Of a DNA stretch of 38,135 nucleotides, positions 14,153 through 21,951 are shown in pieces. The translations under genes and the position numbers were made by a program. Below the pieces are notes generated by a model. It made no database searches. It was not told the DNA's origin and saw only the letters and a list, made by a program, of their open reading frames with translations. Source of the DNA: Lachnospiraceae bacterium (lineage in GTDB: Bacteria > Bacillota > Clostridia > Lachnospirales > Lachnospiraceae); contig JAFZOW010000017.1 in the NCBI GenBank assembly GCA_017552715.1, positions 1 to 38,135 on the forward strand, in the 5' to 3' direction. Positions within the stretch are counted from its first letter, which is position 1, and every line of letters begins with the position of its first letter.

Positions 14153-16585
14153 ATGTTTTTCAGAATGGTAAAAAAAGACCTGAAAGAAAGCAAGGGACTT
14201 AATGTTATCCTCTTTCTCTTTATGGTCATCGTTTCATCCCTTGCGGCCATCAGCGGTTTTCTGCTCTATGTGGATTTCCGCGGCACAAAGCTGACGGAAG
14301 AGAGGGTAAAGCCTCATGATTATGTGTGTGCTTACATAGAGAAAAACAGAGAGGTGGAATTAAGGGAGTATGAAGAGGCAGTAAAACAGAAATACCCCGA
14401 TGCGATATTCGGACATATCGAAGGGATAAGGCTGGAGATCACAAACATGAGCTATAAGGGTATGGAAGAAGACTACGATAAGCTCAGGAACAGTCTCTCA
14501 ACCGTGGTACTCTTTCTTTCTACCCAGACCTTCGATATGGACCTCATGTACACGGAAGACAATAAGCCCTTTTATGTGGAAAACGGAAATATCGCCATAA
14601 CGGGAAGGTACGCCGCACTTACCGGATTAAAGGTCGGAGACAAGCTCAGACTGACGACCCAGATGGGGAATATCTATGAGCTCAATATCTCACATATCGT
14701 AAGGGATCCTTCCATGGATAATATATACAGGTTCATTGTTTCGGAGCCTGACTATGAGGTCTTAAGTAAAGAGTCGCCGGCCAAAAACTGGCTGTTTACG
14801 GTGCAGAAGAATGCAGCAAATGACGAAGCAGAGGAAAAGATAGGTGCTCTGATAAACAATCATAAGCCGCTTAAGGAGTATCCGCATTATATGGGGCAGT
14901 CCAACGGGGTCACAAAGAGTAATACGATGCTCGTTTCCGTGCTGGTCTCATTCTTTCTGCTGTTGGCATGCATTTTCATGCTCATCGTAGTGTTCTTTGC
15001 CATCAGCTTTACCATAAAAGCTGCCGTAAAGAAAGAAGAACGGGAGCTGGGCATCATGAAAGCCCTGGGTACCGACTCCTTATCCTTCCGTTGGCTGCTT
15101 GCGGCCAAATATATAGCATTTGCTGCGGTGGGTTCCGTGATGGGATGTCTGATCGGCCTCTTTGTGGGAGGCAAGCTTGTAGACAGGTTTTTCTTTAATA
15201 TCTCCTATACCTTTGGGGCCGGGGATTATCTGGTAGCCGTATTTTCCGCAATACTGGTGACCCTGTTTATCATCCTTTATATCATGCATTCCATGAAAAG
15301 GATCGATAAGATATCCGTAATGGATGTGCTGCACGGAGAGGCCAGGGCCGACAGTATACGGCGCGGTGGGAGCCTTCAGCTGAACAGAAGCCGTAAGATC
15401 TCCATTCCGCTGTTTCTGGCACTTAAGGATATCCTGGGAGGCTTTAAGAAGTATATCCTTCTCTTTGTTGCATATACGGCCGGATGCATTGTTGTACTCA
15501 TGAGCATAATGATGAGGGATACGATAATAAGCTCGGACTTTTTATATAAATACTATCCTTTTAAGCAGATGGACTTTGTTATCAATCTGACGGAGAAAAC
15601 AACCGAAGAGCTTTCCCTCGGGACCGGCAGGATCGATGTTGCATTAAGACAGTTCGACAGCCTTATGGAGAAGGAAGGTATCCCTGCCGCGATCGAAATG
15701 GTAAACAATCAGGATACCGCTCTGATATTCGGGGATGAAGAAGAGGATGCGCTGATGTTTTATAACTTTGATCCCGAAGGGCTCAGGATCAGGGCAGGAA
15801 GCCGCTATCCCGTGCTTGAAAAGGAAGTCCTTATCGATCAGTATACAGCGGAATCAAGGGGGCTGGCTATTGGCGACAAGATCACGATGAGGTATGAAAA
15901 ACTCTCTGAAGACAGGCTTTCATCCCATAAGGCAGAAGAAGAGTTTGTCATAACCGGCTTTGTTGACAGAATGACAAATATCAACGGAAAACAGGTAGTC
16001 ATGGCAAAAGCCTTTAAGGATGCAGCTGTGGGAGGAGGATATAATACCATTGGATTTACCCTGGATGCACCTGAAAAAGAAAAAGATGCATACAGAGAAA
16101 GAATTAAGGAACTGTTCCCGGATGATTACATGACGGATAAGGAATTCGTTTTATCTTTTCTGGGTTTGTATGATACGATGTTCAGTTTTATGAGAAATGC
16201 CTTTGTTGTCGTAGTCGCATGTATCCTGGGCTTCCTGACCGTGATGTATCAGACGATCTTTATGAAGGATGAGGAAGCGGAGCTGGCACTTCTTATAGGT
16301 ACGGGGATCGATGATAAGAGTACAAAGGGCTGGCATTTCTTAAGGATGATGATCATATTCGGAGCGGCATGCATCCTGGCTGTCATACTTACACCGACCC
16401 TTGTGTCATACCTTAGCGGGGTGCTGTTCAAACAGCTGATCGGACTTACGGGATGGGAGCTTAATGGCGGATTCGTTCCTGCGGTAGCATGGATGGCTTT
16501 CATAACCATGGTCATCGCAACTGTAATGTCACTTGTTGTTAAGAAGATAGAAAGCATTGAGATATGGAGGATCAGAAATGAGTAA
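14153..16585 (+). CDS. ABC transporter permease, double FtsX domain
   Basis: 810-residue membrane protein. Segments are roughly: TM 18-40, extracytoplasmic domain to about 258, three TMs at 259-289, 315-343 and 358-380, then TM 433-453, a second large extracytoplasmic domain, and three TMs near the C-terminus. The REELGIMKALG-like sequence after TM2 (ERELGIMKALGTD) is the FtsX/MacB coupling motif. This duplicated 1+3 TM layout belongs to the MacB/LolC/BceB-like mechanotransmission group rather than to import permeases. The ATG at 14153 follows GGGAGATG; the longer open frame upstream overlaps the previous gene and terminator and is rejected. The stop overlaps the ATPase start by 8 bases. Confidence 0.9.
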   Translation: MFFRMVKKDLKESKGLNVILFLFMVIVSSLAAISGFLLYVDFRGTKLTEERVKPHDYVCAYIEKNREVELREYEEAVKQKYPDAIFGHIEGIRLEITNMSYKGMEEDYDKLRNSLSTVVLFLSTQTFDMDLMYTEDNKPFYVENGNIAITGRYAALTGLKVGDKLRLTTQMGNIYELNISHIVRDPSMDNIYRFIVSEPDYEVLSKESPAKNWLFTVQKNAANDEAEEKIGALINNHKPLKEYPHYMGQSNGVTKSNTMLVSVLVSFFLLLACIFMLIVVFFAISFTIKAAVKKEERELGIMKALGTDSLSFRWLLAAKYIAFAAVGSVMGCLIGLFVGGKLVDRFFFNISYTFGAGDYLVAVFSAILVTLFIILYIMHSMKRIDKISVMDVLHGEARADSIRRGGSLQLNRSRKISIPLFLALKDILGGFKKYILLFVAYTAGCIVVLMSIMMRDTIISSDFLYKYYPFKQMDFVINLTEKTTEELSLGTGRIDVALRQFDSLMEKEGIPAAIEMVNNQDTALIFGDEEEDALMFYNFDPEGLRIRAGSRYPVLEKEVLIDQYTAESRGLAIGDKITMRYEKLSEDRLSSHKAEEEFVITGFVDRMTNINGKQVVMAKAFKDAAVGGGYNTIGFTLDAPEKEKDAYRERIKELFPDDYMTDKEFVLSFLGLYDTMFSFMRNAFVVVVACILGFLTVMYQTIFMKDEEAELALLIGTGIDDKSTKGWHFLRMMIIFGAACILAVILTPTLVSYLSGVLFKQLIGLTGWELNGGFVPAVAWMAFITMVIATVMSLVVKKIESIEIWRIRNE

Positions 16586-17342
16586 TGCGGTTCTGGATGT
16601 AAAGGATCTTTGTAAGACCTATGTGGTGGACGGGTACAGCAATAATGTGCTTCAGAACGTGAATTTCCGGATGGAGGAGGGAGAGTTTGTCTCAATCATG
16701 GGCCCCAGCGGTTCCGGAAAATCCACGCTGCTCTATACCGTCAGCGGCATGGATGAAATGACTTCGGGAAGTGTGATCTTTGACGGAGAAGATATCTCGA
16801 AGCTGGACAGAAAGCGGATGGCCAAATGCAGGCTTACCCGAATGGGATTCGTATTCCAGCAGATGTACATGATGAAGAAGCTGAATGTCATGGATAACAT
16901 CGTACTTCCCGGCTATCAGGCAAAGCTTAAGTCAAGAGCGGAAGTCAATTCGGATGCGGAGGAGCTTATGAGAAGGCTCGGCATCATAGAGACCGCGGAG
17001 AGATACACAACGGAGGTGTCCGGAGGACAGCTGCAGAGAGCCTGTCTTTGCAGGGCTCTTATCAATAAGCCGAAGATGATCTACGCGGATGAGCCTACGG
17101 GAGCGCTTAACCAGAAGGCTTCCATGGAAGTCATGAACGAACTGGTCAAAGCAAACAAAGCGGGTACATCGGTGCTGATGGTCACTCACAGCGAGAAGGT
17201 CGCATCCTGCAGCGAGAGAGTGATCTACCTGATCGACGGAAACATAGAAGGAGAACTGAAGCTCGGAAAGATGAAGAGCGAGGATGAGACTGCGGTAAGG
17301 GAAAGACAGCTCAGAAACTGGTTACAGGACAGAGGGTGGTAA
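16578..17342 (+). CDS. ABC transporter ATP-binding protein (MacB/LolD/BceA-like)
   Basis: 254 residues. Walker A GPSGSGKST at 42-50, Q-loop FVFQQMYMM, signature EVSGGQLQRA at 146-155, Walker B MIYADEPTGALN with the catalytic Glu172, and the switch His204 in VTHS. The PTGALN ending is typical of ATPases that pair with FtsX-domain permeases. The ATG at 16578 follows GGAGG and overlaps the permease stop, so permease and ATPase are translationally coupled. It presumably powers movement of a substrate or a conformational signal across the permease. Confidence 0.95.
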   Translation: MSNAVLDVKDLCKTYVVDGYSNNVLQNVNFRMEEGEFVSIMGPSGSGKSTLLYTVSGMDEMTSGSVIFDGEDISKLDRKRMAKCRLTRMGFVFQQMYMMKKLNVMDNIVLPGYQAKLKSRAEVNSDAEELMRRLGIIETAERYTTEVSGGQLQRACLCRALINKPKMIYADEPTGALNQKASMEVMNELVKANKAGTSVLMVTHSEKVASCSERVIYLIDGNIEGELKLGKMKSEDETAVRERQLRNWLQDRGW

Positions 17343-17343
17343 A

Positions 17344-18774
17344 ATGAAGAGTATAAAAAACATCATTATAGGCACCATGGGAGCAACACTTATCCTGGGA
17401 GGACTTACGGGCTGTTCCGGCACCGCTCTGTACAATGGATTCGAAGTTCCCGTTCAGCCGGAAAGCACACTGAGCCCCGTTGGGAATCTATACAGGGAAG
17501 AGCTTACGGAATACGGAGATGAGGGTACGGCGGATACGGTCCTGGATACATTTACTTCCGACAATGGGGCGTGTACCATAAAGAAGCTCAGCCGCTATTA
17601 CGATGTGACCCTGGATTATGAGAACTATTCGCCGGAGGAAGCAGGCAGGGCATATGCCGAAACCATAATGAAAGCCTTCCCCGATTATCATGCGGTGATA
17701 GAACCGTACATTTACGAGAATATCTATGCCCAGTTAAAGGATCTTACGGATGATTTCAGTGCAGTGGAGACGAGAGTATTTGCTCTGACAGAGACACTGC
17801 GGGATAAAGACAGGGAAGAGCTTCTTGCCTTTGCGGAGGAGCTCTCGGGAGGCGTACACGGATATGCGGAGGACGGAGTGATCAGCTATGAGGAGGCAGT
17901 CACCTATAATCTCATACCCGAGGCCCTCAGGGGAACCGCTTGTTCCGCCCTCTCTTTGTGGGGGGAGAAGACGGCGAGCGGTGATCCCATTACGGTGCGA
18001 CTTCTTGACTGGCATCCCGGGAGCAATAATCAGATGGGCAGGACCCATGCGGTGATCCATGCGCAGAAGGGAGAACAGTCCTATACGGGGATATCCTTCC
18101 TTGGCTTTGTGAGCATCGTGTCGGCTGTCAACAATGACGGGGTTTTCGCCGCGATCCTTGATGTGGGCAGTTTGAACGAGGATTACAGCTGTGAAGACAG
18201 GAAATGCTATACCTATGACCTTAAGTATGCTCTTGAGGAGTTCGCAACGGCTAAGGAAGTCGGGGAGTTCATGGTGGCAAACAGTGCGGATTATACCTGG
18301 AGCCATAATCTGATCATAAGTGATAAGGATCACAGCTTTTGTGCGGAAGATGCCGTAAAGCAGCTGCAGGAAAGCGGGAAAGGATATTCGATATTAAGAG
18401 ATGCTGATACGCCTCTTCTTTCCGGCCTCAGCTGGGATAATAAGGATTCCTTATGTGTGGTCAATTCTTTCGCATCCGAAGGGAACCAGGACTTCTTCAC
18501 CGGAAATGCCCATAATCTGGTGCGTTTCAATAAGTATAATGAATGGGTTGCTTCAAAAGACCGCTTTACCGTAGGGGAACTGAAGACCATGCTCACAAAG
18601 GAAAAAGTTAACCAGGGCCTGGGAAAAGGAGAAGCGGCGGCTCAGAATGTGAGAAGACGCGGGACCGTTCAGATCATCATCGTAGATTATCACACGGGGA
18701 GGATACAGGTAAGCTTTATAAGTCCCGAAGGTGCCTCGGATGATGTGGTCTTTACCGACATCGGAACGTATTGA
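17344..18774 (+). CDS. lipoprotein with Ntn-type acyl hydrolase domain (C45/choloylglycine-hydrolase-like)
   Basis: 476 residues. The signal sequence ends in a lipobox LTGC with Cys24, so it is an exported lipoprotein. After a helical region of about 170 residues comes the core: GTACSALSLWG with Cys200, then ITVRLLDWHPG with Arg219 and Asp222. The Cys, Arg (+19) and Asp (+22) spacing matches the nucleophile and partners of penicillin V acylase, bile salt hydrolase and C45 acyltransferases (Cys2, Arg18, Asp21). The following strands SYTGISFLGFVSIVSAVNNDGVFAAI also fit. If cleavage occurs before Cys200 it would be a processed enzyme. The substrate is unknown: an N-acyl amide or lipopeptide is an inference. 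It follows the ATPase stop by one base. Confidence 0.78.
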   Translation: MKSIKNIIIGTMGATLILGGLTGCSGTALYNGFEVPVQPESTLSPVGNLYREELTEYGDEGTADTVLDTFTSDNGACTIKKLSRYYDVTLDYENYSPEEAGRAYAETIMKAFPDYHAVIEPYIYENIYAQLKDLTDDFSAVETRVFALTETLRDKDREELLAFAEELSGGVHGYAEDGVISYEEAVTYNLIPEALRGTACSALSLWGEKTASGDPITVRLLDWHPGSNNQMGRTHAVIHAQKGEQSYTGISFLGFVSIVSAVNNDGVFAAILDVGSLNEDYSCEDRKCYTYDLKYALEEFATAKEVGEFMVANSADYTWSHNLIISDKDHSFCAEDAVKQLQESGKGYSILRDADTPLLSGLSWDNKDSLCVVNSFASEGNQDFFTGNAHNLVRFNKYNEWVASKDRFTVGELKTMLTKEKVNQGLGKGEAAAQNVRRRGTVQIIIVDYHTGRIQVSFISPEGASDDVVFTDIGTY

Positions 18775-18860
18775 GAAAAATACATTTTGTGCGTGAAAAA
18801 TCCGGGAGAATCGATTATACTTATTATGATATCGGAGGAAAGCCACGGCAGGTACGGATC

Positions 18861-19544
18861 ATGAGGGATATACTGATAATCGAAGATGATAAGGACCTGG
18901 GGCAGCTGATCGCAGACTTTCTTGAGAAAGAGGGATGGAGCGTTACGCTTGCGGACAGCGCGGAAAAGGGTCTGGAACTGTTGGAAGAAGAAGCGTTCAA
19001 GCTTCTTCTTCTTGACGTTATGCTGCCCGGAAAGGACGGCTTTGAGGCACTTAGTGAGATAAGGAAAAGCAGAAACCTTCCCGTACTCATGATGAGTGCA
19101 AAGAGTGATGACGAGAGCAGGATACTGGGCATAGAGATCGGTGCGGATGATTACGTAGACAAGTCTTTTTCCATACCGGTACTTACCTCAAAGATCAAGG
19201 CGCTTATGAGGCGCTCCTATGATATAGGGGAGGAGAAGCAGATCCTTTCTTCCGATGGCATCACGGTAGATGTGGGTGCCAGAAAGGTTTATAAGAACGA
19301 AGTGCTAACGGATGTAAAAGGTAAGGAGTTCGACCTTCTTGTTTATCTTATGAAGCATAAGGGAAAAGCTCTCCGTAAAGAGGCCATCTTCAACGGCGTC
19401 TGGGGGGAAGACTGTTTCAGCGAGCAGTCTTCTCTCGGGGTATACATCAGCTGGCTGAGGGATAAGATCGAAGATGATCCCCGGGAGCCGAAGCTGATAA
19501 AGACCGTGTATAAGGTGGGGTATCAGTTCGGAGAAACGTCATGA
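18861..19544 (+). CDS. OmpR/PhoB-family response regulator
   Basis: 227 residues: receiver domain 1-118 with acidic Asp9/Asp10 and phospho-acceptor Asp52 (LLLLDVMLPGKDG), and a C-terminal winged helix with VKGKEFDLLVYLM and SLGVYISWLRDKI. The conserved Lys101 is followed by Ser102 rather than the usual cis-proline (DYVDKSFS), which is odd. The ATG at 18861 fits the start of the receiver fold; the frame is open back to a TTG at 18771 that overlaps the hydrolase stop, but those 30 residues are not receiver-like. An 86-base gap separates it from the hydrolase gene. It overlaps the kinase gene by 4 bases. Confidence 0.93.
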   Translation: MRDILIIEDDKDLGQLIADFLEKEGWSVTLADSAEKGLELLEEEAFKLLLLDVMLPGKDGFEALSEIRKSRNLPVLMMSAKSDDESRILGIEIGADDYVDKSFSIPVLTSKIKALMRRSYDIGEEKQILSSDGITVDVGARKVYKNEVLTDVKGKEFDLLVYLMKHKGKALRKEAIFNGVWGEDCFSEQSSLGVYISWLRDKIEDDPREPKLIKTVYKVGYQFGETS

Positions 19545-20890
19545 AGTCCTATATCTCCAGACTTTTGATCGTGATAGCGCTCTTTGTGCTCCTGCTCGCC
19601 GTGATGAATTATCTGGGACAGAAGATCACGGATAAGGGCAGGAGTGAGAGAAACGTGGTCACGGACCGGATCAATGCCGAGTTTGAGGCACGGTTGGAAA
19701 ATACTGCCCTGAGTCCGGAGGAGCTTCGTGAGGAAGTTTTTTCAGCCCGCAGAGCCGAGTGGGAAGAGCTATACGGGAAAGAGGCCTGTCCCGATGATAT
19801 CCGGGTAGTGCTCATAGAAGCATCCGGTAATGAGCAGAAAGGGAATGCCGGCGGGAGCCTGCTCGAATACGGGGAAGAAGGAACAAAGCTCCGCGGGATC
19901 TGCCTTAAAGATGGAACGCTGGTGGGGATAGCCGAGTACCGCTTCGACGATCCTGCATACGACAGGATCCGGCTGCTTATGAACATCGGCATCATCGCTG
20001 CTGCCATACTTACCACCGCTTATGGCCTGTGGATCTACGGGAAGGTGATCCTTCCCTTTAACCGGCTTTCCGATTATCCCGAAAGGCTGTCGAAGGGTGA
20101 GATGACGGAAAAGCTTCCCGAAAAGAAAGATCATTTTTTCGGACGCTATATCTGGGGAATGAACATGCTTTCGGACAAGCTGGAAAATGACCGGAAGACC
20201 TTAAGGAAGCTGAATGTGGATCATCAGAAGTTCGTGACAACTCTGGTCCATGGGATAAAGACCCCTGCGGTTAATATCAAGCTGATGGCGGAAGCCATCG
20301 CCACGGGACTCTATGATCCCGAGGGAAAGATAAACGAAAAGGATGCGGAGCTTGCGGTCAAGATCGAGGGCAAGGCGGATGAGATAGAGCGTCTGGTCGC
20401 AGCGGCCGTGGATGAGACCAATACGGCCATTTTTGAGTATGATCCGGAAGCAAAAGCATTTTACAGGGATGAGATACTGAAATTTATCGAAGAAGAATAT
20501 ACCAATACCTTTAAGGTGGCGAGGATATCCTTCAATACGGTGTCGGAGGGCAATCCCATGATCGCCAGCGACTTAAGCGGAGTCCGTAGGATACTGAGGC
20601 AGATCCTGGATAACGCCATCAAGTACGGAGACGGAAAGAAAGTGACCCTGAAAATGGAAAAAAGAGAAGAAGGGCATTTTATCTCTGTTTCCAACAGCGG
20701 AGAGACCCTTCCGGATACGGAGCTGCCCTTTGTGTTCAACAGTCTGTGGAGAGGTTCCAATTCGGGAAAGGTGAACGGGAGCGGTGTGGGTCTGTACGAG
20801 GCGAGGCTTATAGCCAGAAAGCTGGGGGGCGACCTGCGGATGCGGACAGGAGATCACGAAACGGAGCTGATCCTCTTCCTGCCCCTCTGA
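19541..20890 (+). CDS. sensor histidine kinase
   Basis: 449 residues. TM1 about 6-26, extracytoplasmic region 27-144, TM2 about 145-168, HAMP-like linker, then HisKA with His237 in TLVHGIKTPAVNIK and HATPase with LRQILDNAIKYGDG and NGSGVGLYEARLIARKLGG. The sensor loop is over 100 residues, unlike the very short loops of BceS-type intramembrane kinases, so it may bind a ligand itself. The start overlaps the regulator stop by ATGA. Together with the permease, ATPase and hydrolase it forms one cassette. No terminator is obvious after it. Confidence 0.93.
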   Translation: MKSYISRLLIVIALFVLLLAVMNYLGQKITDKGRSERNVVTDRINAEFEARLENTALSPEELREEVFSARRAEWEELYGKEACPDDIRVVLIEASGNEQKGNAGGSLLEYGEEGTKLRGICLKDGTLVGIAEYRFDDPAYDRIRLLMNIGIIAAAILTTAYGLWIYGKVILPFNRLSDYPERLSKGEMTEKLPEKKDHFFGRYIWGMNMLSDKLENDRKTLRKLNVDHQKFVTTLVHGIKTPAVNIKLMAEAIATGLYDPEGKINEKDAELAVKIEGKADEIERLVAAAVDETNTAIFEYDPEAKAFYRDEILKFIEEEYTNTFKVARISFNTVSEGNPMIASDLSGVRRILRQILDNAIKYGDGKKVTLKMEKREEGHFISVSNSGETLPDTELPFVFNSLWRGSNSGKVNGSGVGLYEARLIARKLGGDLRMRTGDHETELILFLPL

Positions 20891-20909
20891 TCATCTGAGC
20901 GCATTCTTA

Positions 20910-20938
20910 TTGTCATTACCATAGTCCTCCGTTATAAT
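20910..20938 (+). promoter_or_regulatory. promoter before the small hypothetical gene
   Basis: TTGTCA at 20910-20915, exactly 17 bases, TATAAT at 20933-20938: a near-consensus sigma-A promoter beginning about 20 bases after the kinase stop. Confidence 0.75.
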
Positions 20939-21020
20939 GTTCTGAGGGGAAACCGCCGAAAATGCGCTGCAGCTTTGGGCAGACGGATCAAAAAGCATGA
21001 GCAGTGAAAGGGGAAAGGTC

Positions 21021-21338
21021 ATGGCAGGAAAACGGTATCGGGATACTTCCTTTAAAAAGCGTTTGATGATCATGATATTCATCAATATATGCCCGGTTTT
21101 TCACTGGGTGCGGAACAACAGGAGGATCCTGAATTTTTATTACTATATCTGTCTGGCGGAATTCGAGAAAGTGAAGGATAAGGATTCGGAGGTGCTGAAT
21201 ATGCTGCACAGGGATCTGCTGGCTTCGAAGCATTCGTTTGACAGCCTGTACGGCATAGCCAATTTTATGAACAGCAGGGAATACAGGGCGTTGGTTAAAG
21301 CGGCTCCGGACAAAAAAAGAAAAAAGCTGAAGCTGTGA
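21021..21338 (+). CDS. hypothetical protein, 105 aa
   Basis: Start at 21021 is chosen because GGGGAAAGG precedes it; an ATG at 20997 is also in frame. The protein is very basic, with a hydrophobic, aromatic N-terminal half (LMIMIFINICPVFHWV, then RILNFYYYICLAEFEK) and a helical C-terminus ending in a lysine-rich tail. The hydrophobic stretch may be a buried helix or a weak membrane segment. I do not recognise the family. It is driven by the promoter at 20910-20938 and may be co-transcribed with the GNAT gene 22 bases downstream. Confidence 0.6.
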   Translation: MAGKRYRDTSFKKRLMIMIFINICPVFHWVRNNRRILNFYYYICLAEFEKVKDKDSEVLNMLHRDLLASKHSFDSLYGIANFMNSREYRALVKAAPDKKRKKLKL

Positions 21339-21360
21339 CGGCCTTTGAGAGGTTACGGAG

Positions 21361-21906
21361 ATGAAGTATGAACAGAAGTTTGTTTTGAAAAACGGTCAGG
21401 AGGTACTGATACGTAACGGAGTGGCGGCAGACGGTGCCGCTGTCTTCGATACCTTCAACCGTACCCATGAGGAAACGGATTATCTATTATCGTATCCCGA
21501 TGAGAACAGTTACGATCCGGAACAGGAAGCGCAGTTTCTGGAGGAAAAGACGAACAGCAGCAATGAGATCGAGCTGGTCGCCGTGATCGACGGAAAAGTT
21601 GCCGGAACCGCCGGGATAGAGGCAATGGGAAAAAAGTATAAGATGAAGCACAGGGCGGAACTGGGCATCAGCATCTTAAAAGAGTACTGGGGCCTGGGCC
21701 TGGGAAGGATACTGACAAGTGCCTGTATCCAATGCGCCCGGAAAGCCGGTTACAGCCAGCTGGAGCTGAATGTGGTAGCCGATAATACCAGGGCCTTATC
21801 CCTGTATAAGAGCCTGGGCTTTACGGAATTCGGACGCAATCCCCGGGGCTTCAATTCAAGAATGAGCGGATATCAGGAATTGCTCTATATGCGGCTGGAA
21901 CTGTAG
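21361..21906 (+). CDS. GNAT-family N-acetyltransferase
   Basis: 181 residues of the RimI/L7-L12-serine-acetyltransferase-like group. The acetyl-CoA loop is GLGLGR in LKEYWGLGLGRILTSACIQCA, preceded by AELGISI, and the C-terminal half has LELNVVADNTRALSLYKSLGFTEFGRNPRGF, a good GNAT signature. The acceptor is unknown. It precedes the alpha-glucuronidase gene by 45 bases with a strong AAAGGAGGG site for the latter and no terminator between, so the two may share a transcript. Confidence 0.9.
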   Translation: MKYEQKFVLKNGQEVLIRNGVAADGAAVFDTFNRTHEETDYLLSYPDENSYDPEQEAQFLEEKTNSSNEIELVAVIDGKVAGTAGIEAMGKKYKMKHRAELGISILKEYWGLGLGRILTSACIQCARKAGYSQLELNVVADNTRALSLYKSLGFTEFGRNPRGFNSRMSGYQELLYMRLEL

Positions 21907-21951
21907 AAAGCCCGGCGCTCATAAGCAATTATCCCGAAAAAGGAGGGAAAA

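Noticed and set aside
18771-18860. Upstream TTG start for the response regulator
   Set aside because: The added 30 residues are not receiver-like and precede the normal N-terminal strand; kept only as a remote alternative.
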